Positions 24,755 through 31,988 of a stretch of 39,764 bases of DNA are shown piece after piece. Location of the stretch: the NCBI RefSeq assembly GCF_047470865.1, contig NZ_JAZDRH010000030.1:1-39764 (forward strand), in the 5' to 3' direction. Both the position numbers and the translations under genes were made by a program. Every line of letters starts with the position of its first letter. The stretch's first letter is position 1. A model generated the notes under the pieces. The model saw only the letters and a list, made by a program, of their open reading frames with translations. It was not told where the DNA came from and searched no databases. Source of the stretch: JAZDRH01 sp047470865 (GTDB lineage Bacteria; Pseudomonadota; Gammaproteobacteria; Pseudomonadales; Pseudomonadaceae).

Positions 24755-25123
24755 ATGATTCAGACTCAATCAATGCTCGATGTGGCCGATAACAGTGGCG
24801 CGCGTCGTGTAATGTGTATCAAAGTCCTAGGCGGTTCACACCGCCGCTATGCTGGCATCGGTGACATTATTAAAGTTACCGTTAAGGAAGCAATTCCGCG
24901 CGGCAAAGTGAAAAAGGGCCAGGTTATGACCGCTGTAGTTGTACGTACCCGTCATGGTGTACGTCGTCCAGACGGTTCTATCATTCGTTTCGATGGCAAT
25001 GCTGCTGTTCTGTTGAACGCCAAGCAAGAGCCAATCGGTACCCGTATCTTCGGGCCAGTTACACGTGAACTTCGTGGTGATAAATTCATGAAGATCGTGT
25101 CTCTAGCTCCAGAAGTGCTTTAA
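24755..25123 (+). CDS. rplN: 50S ribosomal protein L14
   Basis: L14 contributes to intersubunit bridges with 16S rRNA and is the target of the silencing factor RsfS. The 122-residue protein begins MIQTQSMLDVADNSGARRVM and includes the conserved FGPVTRELR near the end. It is 11 bases from rplX. Confidence 0.99.
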   Translation: MIQTQSMLDVADNSGARRVMCIKVLGGSHRRYAGIGDIIKVTVKEAIPRGKVKKGQVMTAVVVRTRHGVRRPDGSIIRFDGNAAVLLNAKQEPIGTRIFGPVTRELRGDKFMKIVSLAPEVL

Positions 25124-25134
25124 GGAGTAGCCGC

Positions 25135-25449
25135 ATGCAAAAGATTCGTCGTAACGACAAAGTCGTAGTCATTGCTGGCAAGGACAAAGGTAAAACCGGT
25201 AATGTTATCCGTGTATTGGATGACAACCGCGTAGTTGTGGAAGGTCTTAACAAAGTTAAGCGCCACACTAAGCCTAATCCAATGCTTGGAGCACAAGGCG
25301 GTATCGTCGAGAAAGAAGCGCCATTGCACGTATCTAACGTTGCAATCTTCAACCCAGAAACTAACAAAGCTGATCGTGTTGGTTTTAAAGTTGAAGACGG
25401 TAAAAAGATTCGTGTCTTCAAGTCCACCCAGAAGCCGGTTGGCGCTTGA
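25135..25449 (+). CDS. rplX: 50S ribosomal protein L24
   Basis: L24 initiates 50S assembly on domain I of 23S rRNA. The 104-residue protein has a KOW motif (KVVVIAGKDKGKTGNVIRV, about residues 9-27) and starts MQKIRRNDK behind GGAG. It is 19 bases from rplE. Confidence 0.98.
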   Translation: MQKIRRNDKVVVIAGKDKGKTGNVIRVLDDNRVVVEGLNKVKRHTKPNPMLGAQGGIVEKEAPLHVSNVAIFNPETNKADRVGFKVEDGKKIRVFKSTQKPVGA

Positions 25450-25468
25450 GAATAGGTAGGTAATAACC

Positions 25469-26008
25469 ATGGCACGATTAAAAGATTTATACCGGAAAGA
25501 AATCGCACCTCAGCTTAAGCAAGAGCTTAACTTAGAGAATGTGATGGAAGTTCCTCGTATCACTAAAATCACCCTAAACATGGGTCTAGGTGAAGCAGTT
25601 GCCGATAAGAAAATTATCGACAACGCTGTTGCTGACTTAGAAAAAATCACTGGTCAAAAAGTAGTGGTTACCTATGCACGCAAATCAATCGCGGGTTTTA
25701 AAATCCGTGATGGTTGGCCGATTGGTGTGAAAGTAACATTACGTAACGATCGTATGTACGAGTTCTTGGACCGTCTACTTTCTATCGCACTACCACGTGT
25801 ACGTGACTTCCGCGGCTTGAATGCAAAATCATTCGACGGTCGTGGTAACTACAGCATGGGTGTGAAAGAGCAGATCATCTTCCCTGAGATCGACTACGAC
25901 AAAATCGACGCACTACGTGGTTTAGATATTACGCTAACCACTACAGCGCGTAACGATGCTGAAGGCGCTGCTTTATTGCGTGCTTTCAAATTCCCGTTCC
26001 GTAACTAA
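25469..26008 (+). CDS. rplE: 50S ribosomal protein L5
   Basis: L5 binds 5S rRNA and contacts the P-site tRNA and S13. The 179-residue protein has PRITKITLNMGLGEAVADKK near residues 29-48 and RDFRGLNAKSFDGRGNYSMG near 112-131. In E. coli the S8 repressor site lies at the start of this gene; I do not see a clear copy of it here. Confidence 0.98.
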   Translation: MARLKDLYRKEIAPQLKQELNLENVMEVPRITKITLNMGLGEAVADKKIIDNAVADLEKITGQKVVVTYARKSIAGFKIRDGWPIGVKVTLRNDRMYEFLDRLLSIALPRVRDFRGLNAKSFDGRGNYSMGVKEQIIFPEIDYDKIDALRGLDITLTTTARNDAEGAALLRAFKFPFRN

Positions 26009-26019
26009 GGGTTAGCATT

Positions 26020-26325
26020 ATGGCTAAAATGAGTATGAAAAACCGCGAGTTGAAACGTCAACTAACGGTAGCTAAGTACGCTGAAAAACGTGCTGCGCTC
26101 AAGGCTGTTATCGCCAATCCGAACTCTAGCGCTGAAGAGCGTTGGAATGCACAGGTTGCACTACAAAAACAACCACGTGATGCAAGCGCAGCTCGCTTAC
26201 GCAATCGCTGCCGTATCACTGGTCGTCCACATGGTGTTTACCGTAAGTTCGGTCTTGGCCGTAACAAACTACGTGAAGCTGCAATGCGTGGTGACGTACC
26301 TGGTTTAGTGAAAGCTAGCTGGTAA
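26020..26325 (+). CDS. rpsN: 30S ribosomal protein S14 (zinc-free form)
   Basis: S14 completes the 30S head near S3 and S10. The 101-residue protein is the long form with a single cysteine and no CXXC zinc ribbon, ending RGDVPGLVKASW as in the family. Downstream is an unusual 176-base structured spacer before rpsH. Confidence 0.98.
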   Translation: MAKMSMKNRELKRQLTVAKYAEKRAALKAVIANPNSSAEERWNAQVALQKQPRDASAARLRNRCRITGRPHGVYRKFGLGRNKLREAAMRGDVPGLVKASW

Positions 26326-26345
26326 GTCAAAGTACGAAACGTACT

Positions 26346-26351
26346 TATAAT
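26346..26351 (+). promoter_or_regulatory. Perfect -10 box in the rpsN-rpsH spacer, possible internal promoter
   Basis: TATAAT lies 20 bases after the rpsN stop. No good -35 box stands 16 to 18 bases upstream (the candidate at 17 is TAAGTC), and there is no extended -10 TG. A start here would place the next three hairpins at the 5' end of an rpsH transcript. This is weak evidence for a promoter. Confidence 0.3.
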
Positions 26352-26358
26352 GTGAAAA

Positions 26359-26394
26359 AATGAATCAAGCCCCTTAATTGGGGCTTGATTCATT
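26359..26394 (+). terminator. 15-bp perfect hairpin after rpsN
   Basis: AATGAATCAAGCCCC (26359-26373) and GGGGCTTGATTCATT (26380-26394) are exact complements around the loop TTAATT. The bases after it (TGTGTAC) are not a T run, but the stem ends in A-rich and T-rich sides. It could be a weak terminator, a protein site or an RNA stabiliser inside the spc operon. Confidence 0.6.
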
Positions 26395-26401
26395 TGTGTA
26401 C

Positions 26402-26445
26402 AACATTTAAAATGACCGGCTCGCAAGAGCATAGATTTAAATGTT
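26402..26445 (+). promoter_or_regulatory. Long hairpin with GCAA tetraloop in the rpsN-rpsH spacer
   Basis: AACATTTAAA (26402-26411) and TTTAAATGTT (26436-26445) form ten pairs. Inside, GCTC (26419-26422) and GAGC (26427-26430) form four pairs closed by GCAA, a GNRA tetraloop. The two stems are joined by an internal loop of about seven and five bases. This looks like a structured RNA, not chance sequence; its ligand is unknown. Confidence 0.55.
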
Positions 26446-26455
26446 TTGCGTTGGT

Positions 26456-26477
26456 GGCTCAATAATGAGCCGTTTTT
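26456..26477 (+). terminator. Terminator-like hairpin just before rpsH
   Basis: GGCTCA (26456-26461) and TGAGCC (26466-26471) pair around ATAA, followed by GTTTTT. The geometry is that of a short intrinsic terminator. Because it stands 25 bases before the rpsH start, it probably attenuates and does not end the operon. Confidence 0.65.
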
Positions 26478-26501
26478 AATTGTATTCAGGAGCTTAAGCC
26501 C

Positions 26502-26894
26502 ATGAGTATGCAGGACCCGTTAGCTGATATGCTAACTCGTATCCGTAATGCCCAGATGGCTGAAAAGTCTGTTGTAAGCATTCCTTCTTCTAAATTGAAG
26601 GTTGCGGTTGCCGAAGTTTTAAAAAACGAAGGTTACATTGCAGATTATCAGATCAGCGGTGACGTTAAACCACTGTTAACCATCGAATTGAAATACTTCG
26701 AAGGCCGTCCAGTTATCGAAGAAATCAAACGTGAAAGCCGTCCTGGTCTGCGCCAGTACAAGGCTGGTGGTGAACTGCCAAAGGTTCGTGGTGGTTTAGG
26801 TGTAGCGATCGTATCTACCAATAAAGGTGTGATGAGTGATCGTGCTGCTCGTGCTGCCGGTATTGGTGGCGAAGTTCTTTGCAGTGTATTCTAA
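26502..26894 (+). CDS. rpsH: 30S ribosomal protein S8
   Basis: S8 binds helix 21 of 16S rRNA and is the repressor of the spc operon in E. coli. The 130-residue protein starts MSMQDPLADMLTRIRNAQMA and ends in the conserved STNKGVMSDRAARAAGIGGE region. It stands behind CAGGAG and a structured 176-base leader, which makes autogenous control at this point plausible. Confidence 0.98.
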   Translation: MSMQDPLADMLTRIRNAQMAEKSVVSIPSSKLKVAVAEVLKNEGYIADYQISGDVKPLLTIELKYFEGRPVIEEIKRESRPGLRQYKAGGELPKVRGGLGVAIVSTNKGVMSDRAARAAGIGGEVLCSVF

Positions 26895-26906
26895 GGGGGA
26901 TTTTGC

Positions 26907-27440
26907 ATGTCTCGCGTTGCTAAAAACCCCGTTAAGCTACCTGCCGGCGTTGAATTTAAACTAGCTGGTCAAGAGCTTTCGGTTAAAGGTGCTAAAGGCA
27001 CTTTACAATTAACTGTTCACCCTTCAGTTGAAGTTAGTCATGTTGACGGCGAACTACGTTTTGCTGCCAAAAATGGCGATCAACAGTCGCGTGCTATGTC
27101 TGGTACTACTCGCGCGCTAGTGAACAACATGGTTACTGGCGTAAGCCAAGGCTTTGAGCGCAAACTACAGCTTGTTGGTGTAGGTTACCGTGCTCAAGTT
27201 AAAGGCACAGTGTTGTCTTTAAGCTTAGGTTTCTCTCATCCTGTAGAGTATCAACTTCCAGAAGGCGTATCTGCTGAAACCCCAAGTGCTACTGATATCA
27301 TTATTAAAGGTATCGATAAGCAAGTCATTGGTCAGGTTGCTGCAGAGATCCGTGATTACCGTCGCCCAGAGCCATACAAAGGCAAAGGCGTTCGTTATGC
27401 TGATGAAGTTGTACTTCGCAAAGAAGCTAAGAAAAAGTAG
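26907..27440 (+). CDS. rplF: 50S ribosomal protein L6
   Basis: L6 lies near the sarcin-ricin loop and is needed for the late step of 50S assembly. The 177-residue protein has two similar alpha/beta domains and the conserved C-terminal RRPEPYKGKGVRYADEVV (near residues 152-169). Position after rpsH is standard. Confidence 0.98.
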   Translation: MSRVAKNPVKLPAGVEFKLAGQELSVKGAKGTLQLTVHPSVEVSHVDGELRFAAKNGDQQSRAMSGTTRALVNNMVTGVSQGFERKLQLVGVGYRAQVKGTVLSLSLGFSHPVEYQLPEGVSAETPSATDIIIKGIDKQVIGQVAAEIRDYRRPEPYKGKGVRYADEVVLRKEAKKK

Positions 27441-27450
27441 GGCCTAGCAA

Positions 27451-27801
27451 ATGACCGACAAAAAAGTTTCAAGACTGCGTCGCGCTCGCAAAGCACGCCT
27501 GAAAATGCACGAACTACAAACAGTTCGTCTTTGCGTGTACCGCTCAGCGCAACATATGTATGCTCAGGTAATCTCAGCAGACGGCAGCAAAGTATTAGCT
27601 CAGGCTTCTACTTTAGATAAAGAACTGCGCAACAATGCTACTGGCAATGTTGAAGCAGCAAAAAAAGTTGGCCAATTAGTAGCAGAGCGTGCGAAAGCAG
27701 CTGGCGTTACTAAAATGGCATTTGACCGTTCGGGCTTTAAATATCACGGCCGCGTAAAAGCGCTGGCGGATGCTGCTCGTGAAAGCGGACTGGAGTTTTA
27801 A
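27451..27801 (+). CDS. rplR: 50S ribosomal protein L18
   Basis: L18 binds 5S rRNA and joins it to 23S rRNA. The 116-residue protein has a basic N-terminus (SRLRRARKARLKMHE) and the conserved end FDRSGFKYHGRVKALADAAR. It is three bases from rpsE. Confidence 0.98.
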   Translation: MTDKKVSRLRRARKARLKMHELQTVRLCVYRSAQHMYAQVISADGSKVLAQASTLDKELRNNATGNVEAAKKVGQLVAERAKAAGVTKMAFDRSGFKYHGRVKALADAARESGLEF

Positions 27802-27804
27802 GAT

Positions 27805-28326
27805 ATGGCAAATCACGAGCAAAAGCGCGAAAGCCGCGAAGATAGCCGCGATGAAGGCTACATCGAACGTCTGGTACAAGTGAACCGCGTTGCTAAAACC
27901 GTCAAAGGTGGTCGTATTTTTACTTTCACAGCACTAACTGTAGTGGGTGATGGTAAAGGCCGTGTAGGTTTTGGTCGTGGTAAATCTCGCGAAGTTCCAG
28001 CAGCCATCCAAAAAGCGATGGAAGCTGCACGCCGTAACATGATCCAAGTTGATCTAAACGGTACAACTTTGCAGTACCCAGTTAAATCTGTACATGGCGC
28101 ATCTCGCGTATTCATGCAACCTGCATCAGAAGGTACTGGCGTTATTGCTGGTGGTGCAATGCGTGCAGTACTTGAAGTGGCTGGTGTGCAAAACGTATTA
28201 GCCAAGTGCTACGGCTCTACTAATCCAGTGAACGTTGTTTATGCAACTTTCAAAGGTCTGAAGAACATGCAGTCTCCAGTATCAGTAGCGGCTAAGCGTG
28301 GCAAGAGCGTCGAGGAGATTCTCTAA
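27805..28326 (+). CDS. rpsE: 30S ribosomal protein S5
   Basis: S5 helps form the mRNA entry and maintains accuracy. The 173-residue protein has the S5 double-stranded-RNA-like domain from GYIERLVQVNRVAKTVKGGR (about residues 18-37) and the block AGVQNVLAKCYGSTNPVNVV. Its charged N-terminal extension (HEQKRESREDSRDEG) is a few residues longer than in E. coli. rpmD starts two bases later. Confidence 0.98.
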   Translation: MANHEQKRESREDSRDEGYIERLVQVNRVAKTVKGGRIFTFTALTVVGDGKGRVGFGRGKSREVPAAIQKAMEAARRNMIQVDLNGTTLQYPVKSVHGASRVFMQPASEGTGVIAGGAMRAVLEVAGVQNVLAKCYGSTNPVNVVYATFKGLKNMQSPVSVAAKRGKSVEEIL

Positions 28327-28328
28327 CC

Positions 28329-28511
28329 ATGGCACAAGCAAAAGTTAAAGTGACTCTAGTTAAGAGCACTATTGGCCGTTTGGCTAACCATAAAGCCTGC
28401 GTCAAAGGTCTAGGCCTACGTCGCATTGGTCATACTGTTGAAGTTCTGGATACTCCAGAAAACCGCGGCATGATCAACAAGGTTAATTACTTATTACGCG
28501 TAGAGGACTAA
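28329..28511 (+). CDS. rpmD: 50S ribosomal protein L30
   Basis: L30 is a small 50S protein near 5S rRNA. The 60-residue protein has KVTLVKSTIGRLANHKACVK and the conserved LGLRRIGHTVEVLDTPENRG. It is tightly packed between rpsE and rplO. Confidence 0.97.
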   Translation: MAQAKVKVTLVKSTIGRLANHKACVKGLGLRRIGHTVEVLDTPENRGMINKVNYLLRVED

Positions 28512-28514
28512 ACC

Positions 28515-28949
28515 ATGCAATTGAACGATTTACGTTCTGCGCCTGGTGCACGCCGTGAAAAGCGTCGTCTAGGTCGTGGTATTGGTAGTGGTCTAGGTAA
28601 AACCGCAGGCCGCGGTCACAAAGGTTTGACTTCTCGTTCTGGTGGTAAAGTTGCTCCAGGTTTCGAGGGCGGTCAACAGCCTCTATTTATTCGCCTACCA
28701 AAATTTGGTTTCTACTCAATGATGGGTGCTGATCGTGCGGAAATCCGCACTTCAGAACTGGCTAAAGTAGATGGCGATCTAGTAACTGTTGAAACGTTAC
28801 GTGACGCAAATCTGATCAACTCTAGCGTTAAACGCGTTAAAGTTATGCTGTCAGGCGAAGTTGCACGTGCTGTAACTTTAAAGGGCATCGCAGTTACCAA
28901 AGGTGCTCGCGAAGCTATCATCGCAGCAGGCGGTAAGATCGAGGAATAA
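28515..28949 (+). CDS. rplO: 50S ribosomal protein L15
   Basis: L15 is an assembly protein at the base of the central protuberance. The 144-residue protein has the glycine-rich N-terminal extension (GRGIGSGLGKTAGRGHKG and RSGGKVAPGFEGGQQPLF). Its TAA stop is followed directly by the secY ATG. Confidence 0.98.
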   Translation: MQLNDLRSAPGARREKRRLGRGIGSGLGKTAGRGHKGLTSRSGGKVAPGFEGGQQPLFIRLPKFGFYSMMGADRAEIRTSELAKVDGDLVTVETLRDANLINSSVKRVKVMLSGEVARAVTLKGIAVTKGAREAIIAAGGKIEE

Positions 28950-30284
28950 ATGGCTAAGCAAGGTGCTCTCTCATCGGCGTTAAGTGGAAACGGATTACAA
29001 GAACTGAAATCTCGTTTGTGGTTCCTATTTTTGGCAATTATTGTCTATCGTATAGGTGCACATATTCCAGTTCCGGGTATTAACCCAGTCGCTCTCGCTG
29101 ATCTGTTCAAACAGAATGAGGGGACCATTCTCAGCCTATTCAATATGTTCTCAGGTGGTGCGCTAGAGCGCATGTCGATTTTTGCGTTAGGTATCATGCC
29201 GTATATTTCGGCGTCGATCATTATGCAGTTGTTGACAGCTGTAGTGCCATCACTTGAACAGTTGAAAAAGGAAGGTGAATCTGGCCGTCGTAAGATAAGT
29301 CAGTACACCCGCTACGGCACTTTGGCATTAGCATTAGTTCAAGCCTTGGGTATGTCTCTAGGTTTGGCAAGTCAGGGTGTTACTTTCGAAGCAAGCCTAT
29401 CTTTCTACATCTTAGCAATCTCTACTTTTGTGGCAGGTGCTATGTTCCTAATGTGGTTGGGTGAGCAAATTACTGAGCGCGGTATTGGTAATGGTATCTC
29501 GATGTTAATCTTCGCAGGTATTGTTGCTGGTTTACCAAGCGCTATTGGTCAATCCATTGAAGCAACTCGTCAAGGTAATATTCACGCTATCGCGTTATTG
29601 CTGATTGCGATTTTGGCTGTTGCTGTCATTGCATTTGTGGTGTTTATTGAGCGTGGCCAACGTCGTATTGTTGTTAACTACGCTAAACGTCAGCAAGGCC
29701 GTAAGGTGTTTGCTCCACAACAGAGCCATTTACCATTGAAAGTAAATATGGCGGGTGTTATCCCTGCTATTTTTGCTAGCAGTATTTTGTTATTCCCAGC
29801 GTCAGTAGGGCAGTGGTTTGGCAAGTCAGAAAGCATGAGCTGGCTCGCGGATCTTTCGCAAGTACTTGCTCCTGGGCAGCCGTTAAACATTATTTTGTTC
29901 AGCGCAGGGATTATTTTCTTCTGCTACTTCTATACTGCTTTAATGTTTAACCCGAAAGACGTAGCAGAAAACCTGAAAAAGTCCGGTGCCTTTATTCCAG
30001 GTATCCGTCCAGGCGAGCAAACCGCCCGTTACATTGATGGTGTGCTTACTCGTTTAACTGGATTTGGTGCCCTGTACATGACGGCTGTATGTTTGTTACC
30101 GCAGTTTATGCAGGTATCAGCAAATGTGCCGTTCCATCTCGGCGGGACCTCGCTGTTGATCGTTGTTGTGGTTGTAATGGACTTCATGGCTCAAGTACAA
30201 TCGCACCTCGTTTCTAATCAGTATGATTCCCTGATGAAAAAAGCCAACCTGAAGGGGTATGGCGCTGGCGGTATGCTGCGCTAG
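28950..30284 (+). CDS. secY: Preprotein translocase subunit SecY
   Basis: SecY is the channel of the SecYEG translocase in the inner membrane. The 444-residue protein shows ten predicted membrane segments, the plug and early motif YRIGAHIPVPGINP (about residues 31-44), PYISASIIMQLL, and the cytoplasmic loops with YAKRQQGRK (near 246) and RPGEQTARYID (near 353). It starts without any gap after rplO, as in other gammaproteobacteria. Confidence 0.99.
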   Translation: MAKQGALSSALSGNGLQELKSRLWFLFLAIIVYRIGAHIPVPGINPVALADLFKQNEGTILSLFNMFSGGALERMSIFALGIMPYISASIIMQLLTAVVPSLEQLKKEGESGRRKISQYTRYGTLALALVQALGMSLGLASQGVTFEASLSFYILAISTFVAGAMFLMWLGEQITERGIGNGISMLIFAGIVAGLPSAIGQSIEATRQGNIHAIALLLIAILAVAVIAFVVFIERGQRRIVVNYAKRQQGRKVFAPQQSHLPLKVNMAGVIPAIFASSILLFPASVGQWFGKSESMSWLADLSQVLAPGQPLNIILFSAGIIFFCYFYTALMFNPKDVAENLKKSGAFIPGIRPGEQTARYIDGVLTRLTGFGALYMTAVCLLPQFMQVSANVPFHLGGTSLLIVVVVVMDFMAQVQSHLVSNQYDSLMKKANLKGYGAGGMLR

Positions 30285-30311
30285 AAAACCCTTAGGTTAG
30301 AGGAGTTGGTG

Positions 30312-30428
30312 ATGAAAGTTCGTGCATCAGTGAAAAAACTATGCCGTAACTGCAAAATCGTACGTCGCGCTGGCGTTGTACGAGTAATTTGCAAGGCAGA
30401 GCCGCGTCACAAACAGCGCCAAGGCTGA
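30312..30428 (+). CDS. rpmJ: 50S ribosomal protein L36 (zinc form)
   Basis: This 38-residue protein starts at ATG 30312 behind AGGAG, reads MKVRASVKKLCRNCKIVRRA and ends KQRQG. Cys11, Cys14, Cys27 and His33 form the CCCH zinc site of the classic (C+) form. L36 folds late in 50S assembly. It is the last gene of the spc group and is followed by a hairpin and a candidate alpha-operon promoter. Confidence 0.97.
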   Translation: MKVRASVKKLCRNCKIVRRAGVVRVICKAEPRHKQRQG

Positions 30429-30447
30429 TTTGTTTTGCGTCAATAAG

Positions 30448-30471
30448 CCCAGCAGCTAGTGTGCTGCTGGG
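30448..30471 (+). terminator. Hairpin after rpmJ
   Basis: CCCAGCAGC (30448-30456) and GCTGCTGGG (30463-30471) are exact complements around TAGTGT. Only TTGATT follows, so the T run is poor. It probably gives partial termination between the spc and alpha groups. Confidence 0.65.
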
Positions 30472-30500
30472 TTGATTAATTGTAATTACAGCGTTAATAT
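30472..30500 (+). promoter_or_regulatory. Candidate sigma70 promoter of the alpha operon (rpsM)
   Basis: TTGATT (30472-30477) and TAATAT (30495-30500) are spaced by 17 bases, directly after the rpmJ hairpin. Transcription would start near 30507. The leader of about 50 bases can form a TCTTG/CAAGA stem (30511-30515 with 30527-30531). In E. coli S4 represses rpsM through a pseudoknot at this place; I could not confirm such a fold. Confidence 0.55.
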
Positions 30501-30556
30501 CTTGCCCTTTTCTTGGCTTCCTAGGTCAAGATTGCTGTCAAATGGAGTTACACCGA

Positions 30557-30913
30557 ATGGCCCGTATTGCTGGCGTTAACATTCCGGATAACAAACATAC
30601 TGTTATCTCGCTGACTTATATCTTTGGTGTGGGTCGCAAAACTGCTCAGGATATCTGCGCAGCTACTGGTATTGCACCAGTTGCGAAAATCAAAGATCTT
30701 GATGAAGCACAGCTTGATTTATTACGTAACGAAGTTGCTAAGTTAACAACTGAAGGTGACTTACGTCGTGAAATCAACATGAACATTAAGCGTTTGATGG
30801 ACTTAGGTTGCTACCGTGGTCTTCGTCATCGCCGTGGTCTACCTGTTCACGGTCAACGCACTAAAACCAACGCGCGCACTCGTAAGGGTCCACGCAAACC
30901 GATCCGCAAGTAA
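30557..30913 (+). CDS. rpsM: 30S ribosomal protein S13
   Basis: S13 forms bridges to L5 and 23S rRNA and contacts P-site tRNA. The start at ATG 30557 gives MARIAGVNIPDNKH, the family N-terminus, behind GGAG at 30544-30547; an ATG at 30542 is on the wrong side of that ribosome site. The 118 residues end in the basic tail GQRTKTNARTRKGPRKPIRK. It opens the alpha operon. Confidence 0.98.
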   Translation: MARIAGVNIPDNKHTVISLTYIFGVGRKTAQDICAATGIAPVAKIKDLDEAQLDLLRNEVAKLTTEGDLRREINMNIKRLMDLGCYRGLRHRRGLPVHGQRTKTNARTRKGPRKPIRK

Positions 30914-30943
30914 TCGCATTGGTTTATAGATAGGAATTTGATC

Positions 30944-31333
30944 ATGGCAAAAGCTGCTGCTCGTCCTCGTAAAAAAGCAAGAAAGCAGGTGGTTGATGGC
31001 ATCGCCCATATCCACGCTTCTTTCAATAACACAATCGTAACTATTACTGACCGTCAAGGTAACGCTCTTTCATGGGCAACTTCTGGTGGTTCAGGCTTCC
31101 GTGGCTCTCGTAAAAGCACTCCATTTGCTGCACAGGTTGCGGCAGAGCGTGCTGGTCAAGCAGCTTTGGAATACGGTTTGAAAAATTTAGATGTAAACGT
31201 TAAGGGCCCAGGTCCTGGACGTGAGTCAGCCGTTCGTGCATTAAATGCATGTGGCTACAAGATCGCTAGTATCACCGACGTGACGCCAATTCCGCATAAC
31301 GGTTGCCGTCCACCTAAAAAACGTCGCGTGTAA
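30944..31333 (+). CDS. rpsK: 30S ribosomal protein S11
   Basis: S11 forms the platform and part of the E-site mRNA path. The 129-residue protein starts at ATG 30944 behind AGGAA (MAKAAARPRKKARK) and has IAHIHASFNNTIVTITDRQG and the C-terminal VTPIPHNGCRPPKKRRV. A TTG two codons upstream is not the likely start. Confidence 0.98.
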   Translation: MAKAAARPRKKARKQVVDGIAHIHASFNNTIVTITDRQGNALSWATSGGSGFRGSRKSTPFAAQVAAERAGQAALEYGLKNLDVNVKGPGPGRESAVRALNACGYKIASITDVTPIPHNGCRPPKKRRV

Positions 31334-31345
31334 GGAGACAGTAAG

Positions 31346-31966
31346 ATGGCACGTTATATTGGTCCAAAATGTAAACTGTCTCGTCGTGAAGGCACTGATC
31401 TATTTTTGAAAAGTGGCGCACGCGCGATCGAATCAAAATGCAATATTGAAACTGCTCCAGGTCAGCATGGCGCTCGTCGTCCTCGCTTATCTGAGTACGG
31501 TTCTCAATTGCGTGAGAAACAAAAAGTACGTCGTATCTACGGTGTATTAGAGCGTCAATTTAGCGGCTACTACAAAGAAGCTGCACGTCGCAAAGGTGCT
31601 ACCGGCGAGAACCTTCTGCAGTTATTAGAGTCTCGTTTAGATAACGTTGTATACCGCATGGGTTTTGGCTCTACTCGCGCTGAATCTCGTCAATTGGTAT
31701 CGCACAAAGCTATTAGCGTAAATGGCAAGACTGTAAATATTCCGTCTTACCAAGTGCAACCAGGCGACGTAGTTGAAGTTCGTGAAAAAGCGAAAAACCA
31801 ATTACGTATCTCCCAGGCTCTTGAGTTGAGTTCTCAAAGCGGTCGCGTTGAGTGGATTGAAGTGGACGTTGCTAAAAAATCTGGCGTGTTCAAAAACGTT
31901 CCAGCTCGTAGTGATCTGTCAGCTGACATCAACGAAAGCCTGATTGTCGAGCTCTACTCTAAGTAA
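31346..31966 (+). CDS. rpsD: 30S ribosomal protein S4
   Basis: S4 starts 30S assembly on the 16S 5' domain and represses the alpha operon in E. coli. The 206-residue protein begins MARYIGPKCKLSRREGTDLF and has an S4 RNA-binding domain from about residue 96 (SRLDNVVYRMGF). It carries no CXXC zinc cluster. The rpoA start lies 22 bases downstream. Confidence 0.98.
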   Translation: MARYIGPKCKLSRREGTDLFLKSGARAIESKCNIETAPGQHGARRPRLSEYGSQLREKQKVRRIYGVLERQFSGYYKEAARRKGATGENLLQLLESRLDNVVYRMGFGSTRAESRQLVSHKAISVNGKTVNIPSYQVQPGDVVEVREKAKNQLRISQALELSSQSGRVEWIEVDVAKKSGVFKNVPARSDLSADINESLIVELYSK

Positions 31967-31988
31967 GGGCAAGAAAATAGGTGTATCC

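Noticed and set aside
31944..31988. Upstream in-frame start of rpoA overlapping rpsD
   Set aside because: The family N-terminus is MQISVNEFL at 31989; the extension is out-of-frame rpsD sequence.
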